NCBI GenBank assembly: GCA_963738835.1 | Contig: CAVTYH010000005.1 | Span: forward strand, 558,001 to 622,000 | Direction: 5' to 3' | Source of the DNA: CAVTYH01 sp963738835 | Lineage (GTDB): Bacteria > Planctomycetota > Planctomycetia > Pirellulales > JADZDJ01 | DNA length: 64,000 nt | Shown: one piece after another, positions 34,614-43,521 of the stretch | Layout: each line of letters starts with the position of its first letter | Position numbering within the stretch: position 1 is the first letter of the stretch | Notes under the pieces: generated by a model | What the model saw: the letters and a program-made list of their open reading frames with translations, nothing else | What the model was told of the DNA's origin: nothing | Databases searched by the model: none | Position numbers and translations under genes: made by a program

Positions 34614-35801
34614 ATGACTAAAAATTTCAACGATCAAGCCCGCCGTGTGCTATCGCTCGCCGAGCAGCAAGCACGCAACTTGAATCATGAATACATCGGC
34701 ACCGAACACATTCTGTTGGCGTTGACGGAAGATGACGCGGGCGCCGTGTCCGAAGTGCTTCAATCGTTCGGCGTGGAACGATCGGCAATTCGCCAGGAAG
34801 TCGAGCGGCTGGTTCAACGCGGCCCGAATCCCGTCGCCACCGGCAAATTGCCGCTCACACCGCGGGCAAGCCGGGCCATCGAGACCGCCGCCGATGAAGC
34901 CAAATTCATGAACGAAAAGTCCGTCGGGCCAGAGCATTTGTTGCTGGGACTGTTTCGCGAACCCGACGGAGTGGCCGGCCAGGCGTTGCGAAACCTGGGG
35001 TTGGAACTGGGTCAGGTCGTCCAAGGAGTTTTCCGCACTCGTTTGGAGCAGGTGAAAACCGTCGAGCGCGCGGTTCGCCCCGTGAGGGCCAGCACTACTT
35101 GGAAGCGAAAAACACGCGAAGAGTTGCTGGCTCATCTAACAACGATCTACGAAGAAGAACAAGAACGCTTGAACGATTCCGCGGCAGCGATGAAAGAGTC
35201 GGCCCGGCGCTTCGGCGATCCGGCCGAATTGTCGCGCGAACTCGATGGCGCGTTGCCGGTTTCCGAACGGCGGGCTTATTTCTTCGAACGCTGGTTCGGC
35301 TGGCGAGCGCCGGAATCGGCGGCAAAATACATGCTGCGGCAAGCGCTGCAATCGTTCTGCATCTTGGCCGCCGTCTGCGTGGTAATTGCCGGCGCGACGC
35401 TCTGGCTTGCCGGTTTCCAGGGCAACATTGGCGTCGCGCTGCGTGGTCCGGCGGCGTTTTTGGTTTTGACTCCGCTCGCCCAGTTCCTGTTGGGATTGTT
35501 TTATTTCAAACTGCGTGACGCGATTTATGGCCCGGTTTGGGCCCGCAAATCGAAGCCGAAAGCCGTCCTGTTCGACGCGCTGATCGGCCTGTCGTTCTTC
35601 GCCGCGTCGCTGGCTTTCGTCGCGAGCGCCACTTGGGATGCTTCACGTGTTGTCGACGCAATTTATCCCCTCGCCGCCGCATCGGTGGCCGTCGCCATCG
35701 CACACTTGGTATTGGCCCGCACCCGCGGCCCGCGCGAAATCGCCGACGCAATGTGGGCCTTGATGAACATTGAAGAACCGCGTGCGAGCGAAGCAACGTG
35801 A
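34614..35801 (+). CDS. Clp N-domain protein with HAAS-like region and four-helix membrane domain
   Basis: Residues 1-150 form the double Clp_N (ClpA/ClpC N-terminal) repeat: DQARRVLSLAEQQARNLNHE, YIGTEHILLALTEDDAG, then T-P-R-A-S-R-A-I-E-T-A-A-D-E-A and VGPEHLLLGLFREPDGVAGQ. There is no AAA ATPase. Residues 160-215 (KTREELLAHLTTIYEEEQER, RRFGDPAELSRELDG) resemble the HAAS helical domain found beside PadR. From 240 on there are about five hydrophobic segments. GGAG precedes the ATG. It is paired with PadR. I infer that it couples a substrate- or adaptor-binding Clp_N module to the membrane and to PadR. Confidence 0.8.
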   Translation: MTKNFNDQARRVLSLAEQQARNLNHEYIGTEHILLALTEDDAGAVSEVLQSFGVERSAIRQEVERLVQRGPNPVATGKLPLTPRASRAIETAADEAKFMNEKSVGPEHLLLGLFREPDGVAGQALRNLGLELGQVVQGVFRTRLEQVKTVERAVRPVRASTTWKRKTREELLAHLTTIYEEEQERLNDSAAAMKESARRFGDPAELSRELDGALPVSERRAYFFERWFGWRAPESAAKYMLRQALQSFCILAAVCVVIAGATLWLAGFQGNIGVALRGPAAFLVLTPLAQFLLGLFYFKLRDAIYGPVWARKSKPKAVLFDALIGLSFFAASLAFVASATWDASRVVDAIYPLAAASVAVAIAHLVLARTRGPREIADAMWALMNIEEPRASEAT

Positions 35802-35805
35802 TCGG

Positions 35806-36258
35806 GTGAGCACTGCCGATCCCAGGCTCAAAGTACCTTGGCCCGAAAAACTTGCATTTTGGTTCCTTCCGCAATATACAATGCGGGGATATTGGAACTA
35901 TCCAATCCTAAACGTTGTTCAATATTACGTTATGCAGCCCCGGAAAACCATTTGGAGATATAACCGCACTCTTGCCAGAGAGGAACTTCTCAAACGCGCG
36001 GTCGTTTGCCAAGAATTCTTCGAGCACTGCCTGAGTCAACATCCCGATTGGGACTGGGCAATCAAAGGCGTTTGGTATTCCAAGCATTTTCAACAGCGTC
36101 TTGAATCATCGACGATCAATGTCGCGCGTTGTTTGCGCCTCGGTAAAACCGCACAACAGCGCTTCCGTCGCAGCCACCCACCATTGCTCGCGAATCTCGG
36201 CAAGGATGTCGTCAAGTGGGTTGATCGAGAGTACGGCGGCGCCGGGCGGACTGCATAA
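35806..36258 (+). CDS. Orphan hypothetical protein, possible integron cassette ORF
   Basis: A 150-residue frame rich in Trp, Tyr and Arg: K-V-P-W-P-E-K-L-A-F-W-F-L-P, R-G-Y-W-N-Y-P-I-L-N-V-V-Q-Y-Y and H-P-D-W-D-W-A-I-K. No family is recognised. Its base composition is AT-richer than its neighbours. The start is uncertain: GTG at 35806 or ATG at 35881. Its TAA stop lies inside the first box of an attC-like site, the usual arrangement in integron gene cassettes. Confidence 0.55.
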   Translation: MSTADPRLKVPWPEKLAFWFLPQYTMRGYWNYPILNVVQYYVMQPRKTIWRYNRTLAREELLKRAVVCQEFFEHCLSQHPDWDWAIKGVWYSKHFQQRLESSTINVARCLRLGKTAQQRFRRSHPPLLANLGKDVVKWVDREYGGAGRTA

Positions 36259-36346
36259 CCCGCCGCTGGACCGGACGTGGTGGCAGTATAGTTCACTTGC
36301 GGTCGCGCGTGCGTCGCCGCGGTCGCTCAACGACATTACGTTAGGC
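36253..36346 (+). other. attC-like recombination site
   Basis: A 94-bp segment starts with GCATAAC at 36253 (close to the R'' consensus RYYYAAC) and ends with GTTAGGC at 36340-36346 (perfect R' GTTRRRY). GGACCGGACG near the left and CCGCGGTCGC near the right can pair imperfectly between them. It directly follows the orphan ORF. No IntI is nearby; the adjacent tyrosine recombinase is XerC/D-like. Could be a single stranded-fold cassette remnant. Confidence 0.5.
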
Positions 36347-36423
36347 GGCGGAGAAGATAGGAGTGGTCAGGAAAGTTTTTATAAGAGGACTCACTAGGCC
36401 TATGACCGTCGCCTGGTCAGTAT

Positions 36424-37362
36424 TCACCCTCGCGGATGAAATTGCTGGTGAATTTTCTTTAGCCGCGTGGGATCGACGTGGGTGTAGATTTGCGTCGTGC
36501 GAATGCTGGCGTGGCCGAGGAGTTCTTGGACTTGGCGTAAATCGGCACCGCCGGCCAACAGGTGCGTGGCGAAACTGTGCCGCAAGGTGTGTGGGCCGAT
36601 GGATGACGGGGCACCAGCTCGCAAGGCGTATTGTTTCACCAACTCCCAAATTCGTTCGCGCCGCAATCTTCGTCCGCGACGTGAAAGCAACAGCCACCGC
36701 GGCGGGAATTCCGCCTGTTCGCAAAGCGCTGGGCGATCGTGCGTGAGATATTCCTGGATCGCGGCAATCGCCCGGCGACCCAGCGGCACCAGCCGTTCTT
36801 TGTCGCCCTTGCCGCGCGCTAAGCAAAAACCTTCTGTCAAATGCACGTCGTCTTGCCGCAGGTTGGAAACTTCCGATGCCCGGCAGCCAGTGGCGTAGAG
36901 CAATTCGAGCAAGGTCCGATCGCGCCGCCAGAGTGGATCGTGCCGCTGCGGGGCGTCGAGTAACTTGTCGATCATCTCCGGCGAAAGCACCTGGGGCACG
37001 CGCTGCCACAGTTTCTGACTGCCGAGCAGTTCAGCCAGGTTCTCTTTCAGCACCGCTTCGAGTTGCAAATACCGGAAGAAAACTTTGAGCGACACCAGAT
37101 GCCGCGCCACGCTAGCCGGCGCTAATCCGCGCGCGTTCAACCAGGCGGGATAATCGGCCAGATCTCGGATCGTTAGCTCTTGAATTTTCCGCTGTCCCAG
37201 CCAGGCGGCAAACTTTGCCAGGTCGCGCCGATACGCGGCCACGGTGTTTTGGGCCAAATGACACTCGCTGCGGTTGTAGTCAAGAAACATCTCGATCCAG
37301 CGTTTCGCCGGATTGCCGGCATCGGGTCGCTTTGGATCAGTGCGTCGTTTCGCGGTGGACAT
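36424..37362 (-). CDS. Tyrosine recombinase XerC/XerD
   Basis: The 312-residue protein has a SAM-like N-terminal core-binding domain (residues 20-105, LDYNRSECHLAQNTVAAYRR) and the catalytic domain with Arg in YATGCRASEVSNL, Lys in RGKGDKERLVPLG, H-T-L-R-H-S-F-A-T-H, G-H-A-S-I-R-T-T and the nucleophile Tyr in T-Q-I-Y-T-H-V. All catalytic residues are present. Length and motifs fit chromosome-dimer resolvases; the extra helix region of integron IntI is absent. ATG at 37362 is used since the longer frame is palindromic repeat. C versus D cannot be assigned. Confidence 0.9.
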   Translation of the reverse strand: MSTAKRRTDPKRPDAGNPAKRWIEMFLDYNRSECHLAQNTVAAYRRDLAKFAAWLGQRKIQELTIRDLADYPAWLNARGLAPASVARHLVSLKVFFRYLQLEAVLKENLAELLGSQKLWQRVPQVLSPEMIDKLLDAPQRHDPLWRRDRTLLELLYATGCRASEVSNLRQDDVHLTEGFCLARGKGDKERLVPLGRRAIAAIQEYLTHDRPALCEQAEFPPRWLLLSRRGRRLRRERIWELVKQYALRAGAPSSIGPHTLRHSFATHLLAGGADLRQVQELLGHASIRTTQIYTHVDPTRLKKIHQQFHPRG

Positions 37363-37373
37363 TCGCAATATCG

Positions 37374-37580
37374 CTACATAGCCCGACCGTGTCGGTCGGC
37401 AGTTGCTGCTTTCCGCCTCCATCGGGCATCGGCATCCGCAAGCGGCCAATTGAATTCCAATCGATCTGCCGCCCGTGGTCGTAGACAATGCGATTCGTTA
37501 TGATGAGGTTCCCGACGGCATTTAACGGTTGTAGCGATAACGTTTGCTGCCACAATCGCCGAGCAAGCTCGGCCGCTACA
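37374..37580. repeat. Inverted element with CCGACCG-type hairpin ends
   Basis: Left: CTACATA followed by GCCCGACC-GTGT-CGGTCGGC and AGTTGCTGC. Right (37531-37580): GTTTGCTGCCACAATC then GCCGAG-CAA-GCTCGGC and CGCTACA. The two ends are imperfect inverted copies, each with its own hairpin. It fills the divergent gap between xerC/D and the YhaM-like gene and merges with leader motif copy C. Confidence 0.6.
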
Positions 37581-37599
37581 CTGACATCTGAACCCCGAA
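37572..37599 (+). promoter_or_regulatory. Recurrent 28-nt leader motif, copy C
   Basis: GCCGCTACACTGA, CATCT, GAACCCCGAA, ending 16 nt before the ATG of the YhaM-like gene. One mismatch to copy A. Confidence 0.6.
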
Positions 37600-37615
37600 C
37601 TCTGGACCCTGTCGC

Positions 37616-38623
37616 ATGCCCGCACGACTTTTTCCCTTGGGAACGCTGGCCGACCTCGCCCACGGCGAGGAAGGGGAATTCTTCGCGCTGCTGTGCGGAA
37701 AGGAAGAGCTGACCACGCGCGAAGGCAAGCCGTATTTCAAGGTCACGTTTCGCGATGCCACACGCGAAGTCAGTTTTCCCATTTGGAACGATTCGGCGTG
37801 GGCCGCCGATTGCCGCGCCAATTGGGAAGTTGGTACGTTCTTCAAAATGCGGGCCACGTATCGCGAAACGAATTTCGGCCCGCAGTTGGAGATCAAAAAA
37901 ATTCGCGCCGTGGTCGATGGCGATGCGTCCGACGGCTTTGACCCACTGATGTGTCAGCCGAAATCGCGGTTCGATTCGACCAAAATGTTCGACGAGCTGG
38001 TCGGCATCGCCAAAGAGCGCATCAGCGAGAAAGAGCTGCGCCGGTTAGTGATCGATATACTTGGGGCCAACCGCGACGAGCTGCTCACACTGCCGGCGGC
38101 CAGAAAAAATCATCACGCCTACATCGGCGGCTGGTTGGAGCACACGCTGAGCGTCACTCGCACCTGTGTCTATCTGGCCGATAAATACGACGATTACTAT
38201 CCCGACATGCAGCCGCGGCTGGACAAGGGCGTGTTGATTGCCGGGGCCATTTTGCACGACATCGGCAAGCTGCGCGAGTACGACCATCAATCGACCGGCG
38301 CGACGTACACCGCCGAGGGCGCGCTGATTGGCCACATGCTACAAGGCCGCGACATTGTGCGCGAAAAACTGGCCGATCGCAATCTGAAACCGGAAACGCT
38401 GTTGCGGCTCGAGCACATTATTGTTGCTCATCAAGGCCGTCTGGAATGGGGCGCGCCGAAAATCCCGATGACGCCTGAGGCGATGATCGTCCACTACGCC
38501 GACGACCTCGACGCCAAATACGCGATGCTCTACTGCGCCCTGCGCGACGACAAAACGCCGGGGCCGATGACCTCGAAGAAGAACCAGCTCTACCAACAGG
38601 TGTTTCGAGGGCTGCAGCAATGA
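37616..38623 (+). CDS. OB-fold/HD-domain 3'-5' exoribonuclease, YhaM-like
   Basis: The 335-residue protein has an N-terminal OB-fold (residues 10-100, F-F-A-L-L-C-G-K-E-E-L-T-T-R-E-G-K-P-Y) and a C-terminal HD domain: GGWLEHTLSVTRTCVYLADK (first metal His), AGAILHDIGKLREY (the HD pair), H-M-L-Q-G-R-D-I-V, I-I-V-A-H-Q-G-R and HYADDLDAKY. This is the YhaM/CBF1 layout; YhaM trims single-stranded RNA and DNA 3' ends. It overlaps the following kinase-like gene by 4 nt (ATGA). Confidence 0.85.
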   Translation: MPARLFPLGTLADLAHGEEGEFFALLCGKEELTTREGKPYFKVTFRDATREVSFPIWNDSAWAADCRANWEVGTFFKMRATYRETNFGPQLEIKKIRAVVDGDASDGFDPLMCQPKSRFDSTKMFDELVGIAKERISEKELRRLVIDILGANRDELLTLPAARKNHHAYIGGWLEHTLSVTRTCVYLADKYDDYYPDMQPRLDKGVLIAGAILHDIGKLREYDHQSTGATYTAEGALIGHMLQGRDIVREKLADRNLKPETLLRLEHIIVAHQGRLEWGAPKIPMTPEAMIVHYADDLDAKYAMLYCALRDDKTPGPMTSKKNQLYQQVFRGLQQ

Positions 38624-39707
38624 CGGCTGCTCACCCTCGCCATGTTGGTGAAATTACACCGCAGTGGATCGACGAAATCTTGCACGCAGCCAGCGCGGTG
38701 AAAGAGCCGCACATTGTTGCGATCGAATCGACAGTCATCGGCGAAGGGGTTGGATATCTTAGCAGCGTCGCGCGGGTGAATCTGACTTACGATCGGCCGG
38801 AGGCGGTCCAGCACGGCGCACGGCGACAGTCGTGGTGAAGATCGAGCCGGAACGAGAAGAATTCCGCCGCATGGGGCAAGAATTTCATGCCTTCGAGCGC
38901 GAGATTCATTTTTATCGAGAAGTCGCCAGCCGCGTGCCGGTGCGCCTGCCGAAAATTTACTACACACTGGCCGAGCCGCCCGATTACGCCATCGTCATGG
39001 AAGACCTCGGCTATTGCACTGCGGGCGATCAGTTGGTCGGCATGCACGAGCGGCAGGTGCTGACTGCGGCCCGAATGATGGGACGGTTGCAAGCGCGGTT
39101 CTGGAACAACACTGCGATTCACGATTTGAGATGGATGCCCAATACCTGGCAGTTGTGGAAACATTTTTGCGATCACTGGCCTTCGTTCGTCGAGCATTGC
39201 CGGCACTGGCTCGGTCCAGAACATTTGCTCTTGGGCCAGCGAGTCTCCGAGCATTTCGATTGGATTGTCGAACAGATGGGCGCCGCGCCGCCGACGATCG
39301 TCCACTGCGATTTACGCGAAGATAATTTGCTCTTCGGGCCACCCGATACGCCGGAGGAAGTGTTGATTGTCGATTGGCAACTGGCCATCCGCGGCATGGG
39401 CGCGTACGACATGGCCAGTTTGCAAGGGGGCAGCGAATTGGCTGCCGAACGCCGAGGGCATCCGCAGCGCGTTTTGCAGACCTGGCACGAAACTTTGGTC
39501 GCCGGCGGAGTCGCCGACTATTCTTACGACGAAGCCCTGCGGCATTTCCGCTTAGGATGTCTCATCTGTTTGACCCTGCCGGTATATTTTCATGTGAAAG
39601 TGATCGAGGGCAATCTTGCACGCGGCAAACTCTTGTGCGAAGCACAAGCCCGACGGCACTTCGGCGCGGCCCTGGAGGTCGATGCCGCCAGCATTTTGCC
39701 AAAATGA
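38620..39707 (+). CDS. Ecdysteroid kinase-like / aminoglycoside phosphotransferase-fold protein (one frameshift)
   Basis: The first frame gives I-E-S-T-V-I-G-E-G-V-G-Y-L-S-S-V-A-R-V (glycine loop) and ends early; the second frame resumes as T-V-V-V-K-I-E-P-E, the beta3 Lys region. One C added to G-C-A-C-G-G near 38820 gives G-A-P-A-T-V-V-V-K and a single 363-residue protein. Then follow YAIVMEDLG, the catalytic HCDLREDNLLF and metal-binding IVDWQLAIRGMGAYDMASLQ. The fold and catalytic loop are those of EcKL/APH small-molecule kinases. Substrate unknown. Translationally coupled to the YhaM-like gene. Confidence 0.78.
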
Positions 39708-39727
39708 TTTGAATCAACGTGGAGTTC

Positions 39728-41149
39728 ATGCAACGCACTCGCGCACCGCTGACCGAAGGGCCAATTTGGATCGCGCTCGTGCGGCTGTCGGTGCCGATCA
39801 TTCTGGCCAACATCTTGCAAGTCGGCTATCAACTGACCGATACGTTTTGGGTCGGCCGGATCAACGCCCCAGCCGTGGCGGCGGTTTCGCTGTCGTTCCC
39901 GATTGCATTTTTGTGTATTTCGCTTGGCGGTGGATTGCCTGTAGCCGGCACGGTGCTCATCGCCCAGTTTCGTGGCCGCGGCGACGAGCAAGCGGTGAAT
40001 CACGTCGCTGGCCAAACGCTATTGTTGTGTTTTCTGGTGTCGCTGGTTTTTGCGGTCGGCGGATTTGCGCTGTCCGATCCCATCATGCGCTTCATGGGAG
40101 CTGCGCCCGACGTTTTGCCCAAAGCCGTGGCATTTTTGCAAGTCACGTTTCTCGGCTTCATCTTTGTCTTCGGCTTCTTTGCCTATCAGGCGCTCATGCG
40201 CGGCGTGGGCATCGTGTATCCGCCGATGTTCATCGTGCTGCTTACGGTGCTGTTGAATTTCATCCTCGATCCGTTTTTCATTTTCGGCTTCGGGCCGGTG
40301 CCGGCGATGGGCGTGTCTGGCGCGGCCATGGCCACGCTTTGTACCCAGGTCATCGCGATGGCCGTGGGAATGTTTCTGCTCATTCGCGGCAGCACGGGCG
40401 TCCATTTGCATTGGCGAGATTTTCGTCCCGACTGGCGTATGATGTGGACGCTGCTGCGCATCGGCGCGCCCTCTTCCGTCGAGCAAGGCACACAGGCCAT
40501 GGGTATGACCATCATGATGATGCTGGTTGCCTCGTTCGGGACCGATCCGGTGGCCGCTTACGGCGTCGGCACGCGGGTGCTCAGTTGCGTCATCGTTCCG
40601 GCGATGGGATTGTCGATTGCCACTTCCGCGCTGGTGGGCCAGAACATCGGCGCCGGCCGCATCGATCGCGCGGAACGCACCAATCGCATCAGTTGTCTGA
40701 TCAGCTTCACAACCCTGCTGGCGGCGGGCATGATTTTGTTTTTCACCGGTCGCGCACTTTCGGCGTTTTTGATGCCGGAAGGGGGCCCGGCGATCGATGA
40801 AAGCGCGACGTTCATTCACATCATTGCCTTCAGCTTCGGCTTCATCGGCTTGCAGCAAGTTCTGACCGGCACCCTGCGCGGCGCCGGCGACACCATCGCG
40901 CCCATGATCTTGGCCATCGCTTCGCTGTTCGTGATCCGTTTTCCGCTGGCCTGGGTGCTTTCCACCCGCACGTCGCTGGGAGCCGACGGCATTTGGTGGG
41001 CGGTGGCCATCTCCATCGTCATTTCCGCCATCGTCACCGGCATCTACTTCCTCCGTGGAAATTGGAAAACCCGCCGCTTGCTCGACGAAGTGGCTCTGGA
41101 AGACAGCGCCGAACGCCAGATGGCCATGGAAGAAGGCCTGCCGTTTTAA
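39728..41149 (+). CDS. MATE family efflux transporter
   Basis: A 473-residue inner-membrane protein with 12 hydrophobic segments in two homologous halves. Family marks: L-S-V-P-I-I-L-A-N-I-L-Q-V-G-Y-Q-L-T-D-T-F-W-V-G in the first helix, V-S-L-S-F-P-I, ALMRGVGIVYPPM, and in the second half APSSVEQGTQAMGM and Q-Q-V-L-T-G-T-L-R-G-A-G-D-T. MATE proteins export drugs or metabolites by Na+ or H+ antiport. ATG at 39728 is preferred to GTG at 39719. Ends before a strong terminator. Confidence 0.92.
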   Translation: MQRTRAPLTEGPIWIALVRLSVPIILANILQVGYQLTDTFWVGRINAPAVAAVSLSFPIAFLCISLGGGLPVAGTVLIAQFRGRGDEQAVNHVAGQTLLLCFLVSLVFAVGGFALSDPIMRFMGAAPDVLPKAVAFLQVTFLGFIFVFGFFAYQALMRGVGIVYPPMFIVLLTVLLNFILDPFFIFGFGPVPAMGVSGAAMATLCTQVIAMAVGMFLLIRGSTGVHLHWRDFRPDWRMMWTLLRIGAPSSVEQGTQAMGMTIMMMLVASFGTDPVAAYGVGTRVLSCVIVPAMGLSIATSALVGQNIGAGRIDRAERTNRISCLISFTTLLAAGMILFFTGRALSAFLMPEGGPAIDESATFIHIIAFSFGFIGLQQVLTGTLRGAGDTIAPMILAIASLFVIRFPLAWVLSTRTSLGADGIWWAVAISIVISAIVTGIYFLRGNWKTRRLLDEVALEDSAERQMAMEEGLPF

Positions 41150-41302
41150 GCCGTGGCCCGCCATGATTTTTCCGATTGTTTTGTAACATTGGGCAGCCAT
41201 TTACGCTCCACACGTCAGAGCTGATTCCGATTCGCTGACAACAATTCACAGCGACTTCCGCTTCTTAAATCACGTGCAGCTTGAATCGGGCTAGCACACC
41301 AG

Positions 41303-41341
41303 ACCGGGGACAACTCTCCACGAGTTGTCCCCGGTTTTTTT
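41303..41341 (+). terminator. Strong intrinsic terminator after the MATE gene
   Basis: ACCGGGGACAACTC, a short loop TCCAC, GAGTTGTCCCCGGT, then seven T: a perfect 14-bp stem. Remaining sequence 41150-41510 shows nothing else that I recognise. Confidence 0.92.
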
Positions 41342-41510
41342 ATTGTGCCCCCGGTTGCCATCCAGACTGTGCAAACTGCCGCGCGGAGAAATCGGAAACT
41401 CAGCGGCCAGGTTTTTTGTAACGTTCGGGGCCAGCTCGCGCTGAAATCTTTAGCCCCTGACCGGTGTCCTTTGCCGGCCGTCTCCCCCTATTTCAACGGA
41501 GTCAGCAGTC

Positions 41511-43484
41511 ATGAAACGGTTTTTCAAAACATCTCGTCAGCCGTCTCGCTTGGTCCGGCGTTCGACAACTCGCACCTTGGCGATCGAAACCATGGAAGAC
41601 CGCCGCGTGAAAAGCGTGAATCCGCTGCTGGCCAATATCGGCATAATTGGCGCACTGCCGAACGCTGGGATTTACGAACCGCCGCCGCTCATGGCCGAGG
41701 GCAGCATTAGCTTCAACACCTCCACCGGCGTCGTGACCATCGAAGGGACCGACACGCATGACGACTCGGTAAAAATCTACATCAATCACCGGGCTGGCAA
41801 CGGCGCCGGCAACCTGCCCGACTTGCTGACCGTACAGCTGGGCAACATCAACTCGCCACAAGTGCGGGCTTTCGATCCCAATACCGTGAAACAGATTGTG
41901 TTTCACGGTTACGGCGGCAACGATACGTTCAACAACCTGACCGGGGTCGATTGCATCGTCGATGGCGGCGCTGGCAACGACGTGCTGCTGGGCGGCTCCG
42001 GCAGCGATTCTCTGTTTGGCGGCGACGGCGATGACTACCTGGATGGCCGCAAAGGCATCGATATGCTGCTGGGCATGGGAGGCAATGACGTGCTGTTCGG
42101 CGACGATGGCGACGATTCGCTCTACGGCGGCGACGGGGTCGATCGCCTCTTCGGCGGCAACGGCAACGATCGGCTGTTTGGCAATGCCGGCAACGACGTG
42201 CTCTACGGCGAAGCTGGTTCCGACAGCCTGGTCGATACTGAGGGCAAGAACACCAAGTACGCCGACTACGGTCCAACCTACACTGTTTCTGCCAGCGGTT
42301 TCGTGGCCTTCGACTTTTTCGATCGCTACTTGAAAGACGCCGACGACCGTTCGCTGGCTCGGCTGGAATTCCGCGACGGCGTCTTGGATCGCAACGACAT
42401 GCTGAACCTGTACACGGAGATTGCCACCGACGGCGTGTTTAGTGCCATTCCGTATGTCGGCACCGTCACGACCAGCGAGTTTGCCGATTTGAAGGCGCTG
42501 ATGAGCACGAAACTCGACTTCCAAACCGACACGCGATTTTTTGCCAACAAAATCGCCAATGGCGACTCGGCCAACGCTCATTATCAAGGTGCCGCGTTAG
42601 GCAACCTGGCAGCCAATGTCAGCGGCGATCGCTTGAACAAACTCGTCGATAAATGGTTCAAAGGCGGTGACGTGCCGGTGGCCCATGACGATTCGCTGCA
42701 CACGCTTCGCTATGAAAATGTGAGCGGCAGCCTGTTTGTGAACGGCCCGAGCTACGACGACATCGATCAGGGCACCATCGGCGATTGCTACCTTGTGGCG
42801 GCGCTCGGCGAAATCGCCAGGCACTCTCCGTCGACTATCGTCAACATGTTTGCCGACAACGGCGACGGCACCTGGACCGTGCGGTTCTACAACAATGGAA
42901 CGCCGAATTACGTGACCGTCAACCGCGAGCTGCCAGTTCTTGGCCTCGGCTTCGGCAGCGCTTGGGCCGCCGGTTTTGGCGTCAACCACGATCAATTCGG
43001 CATGGTATTCCAGAACAACTTCGACGATCCGAAGAACGAGCTGTGGGTGGCCTTGGCCGAAAAGGCCTATGTGCAACTGAACGAATCGGGCTGGATCGGC
43101 CAAGATGGCAAGAACGATTATCACGGCATCGAAGGCGGGCTGACCGGCGACGTGTTCAAGCAAGTTGCCGGCAGATCGGCAAGCTGGCACTCGCTAGGCT
43201 ATATCTTCTCGCCGCCGGGTCCGTCGGAGCTGATCAACGCCATTAGCGCCGGCCAGGCCATCACGCTTTCTACCAAGGAGAGCCCGCCGAGCAACTTGAT
43301 CACGCCCAGCCACGCCTACATGGTGCTGGGCTACAACTCCAGCACCAAGATGTTCCAGATTTATAATCCGCACGGCGCGTTCAACCACGACTCACCGGCC
43401 GGCGACTTCCAATCGCCCCTGGTGGAAGTGAGCTGGGGCGCCATCCTCAGCAACTTCGACGGCTGGACCGGATTGCTGATTTAA
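41511..43484 (+). CDS. Secreted calpain-family (C2) cysteine protease with RTX repeats
   Basis: 657 residues. The basic N-terminus ends in T-L-A-I-E-T-M-E-D-R-R-V-K-S, like the planctomycete L-E-x-L-E-x-R-x-x-L-S export segment. Residues 155-245 hold about nine calcium-binding nonapeptides (GGAGNDVLLGGSGSDSLFGG and similar). The calpain domain has its triad: Cys426 in QGTIGDCYLVAAL, His601 in P-S-H-A-Y-M-V-L-G-Y, Asn619 in I-Y-N-P-H-G. The gene is monocistronic, with GGAG 10 nt before ATG and a terminator upstream. Probable cell-surface or secreted, calcium-activated protease. RTX usually implies type I export but no exporter is adjacent. Confidence 0.87.
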   Translation: MKRFFKTSRQPSRLVRRSTTRTLAIETMEDRRVKSVNPLLANIGIIGALPNAGIYEPPPLMAEGSISFNTSTGVVTIEGTDTHDDSVKIYINHRAGNGAGNLPDLLTVQLGNINSPQVRAFDPNTVKQIVFHGYGGNDTFNNLTGVDCIVDGGAGNDVLLGGSGSDSLFGGDGDDYLDGRKGIDMLLGMGGNDVLFGDDGDDSLYGGDGVDRLFGGNGNDRLFGNAGNDVLYGEAGSDSLVDTEGKNTKYADYGPTYTVSASGFVAFDFFDRYLKDADDRSLARLEFRDGVLDRNDMLNLYTEIATDGVFSAIPYVGTVTTSEFADLKALMSTKLDFQTDTRFFANKIANGDSANAHYQGAALGNLAANVSGDRLNKLVDKWFKGGDVPVAHDDSLHTLRYENVSGSLFVNGPSYDDIDQGTIGDCYLVAALGEIARHSPSTIVNMFADNGDGTWTVRFYNNGTPNYVTVNRELPVLGLGFGSAWAAGFGVNHDQFGMVFQNNFDDPKNELWVALAEKAYVQLNESGWIGQDGKNDYHGIEGGLTGDVFKQVAGRSASWHSLGYIFSPPGPSELINAISAGQAITLSTKESPPSNLITPSHAYMVLGYNSSTKMFQIYNPHGAFNHDSPAGDFQSPLVEVSWGAILSNFDGWTGLLI

Positions 43485-43521
43485 TACGGCCGGTGCTCCG
43501 CAGACGGTGCCTTAAACAAAA

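Noticed and set aside
36424..37362. Integron integrase beside the attC-like site
   Set aside because: Length and motifs match XerC/D; the IntI-specific insertion is absent.
39616..40800. 394-codon plus-strand frame over the MATE gene
   Set aside because: Arg/His/Ala-rich shadow in another frame of a clear MATE transporter.
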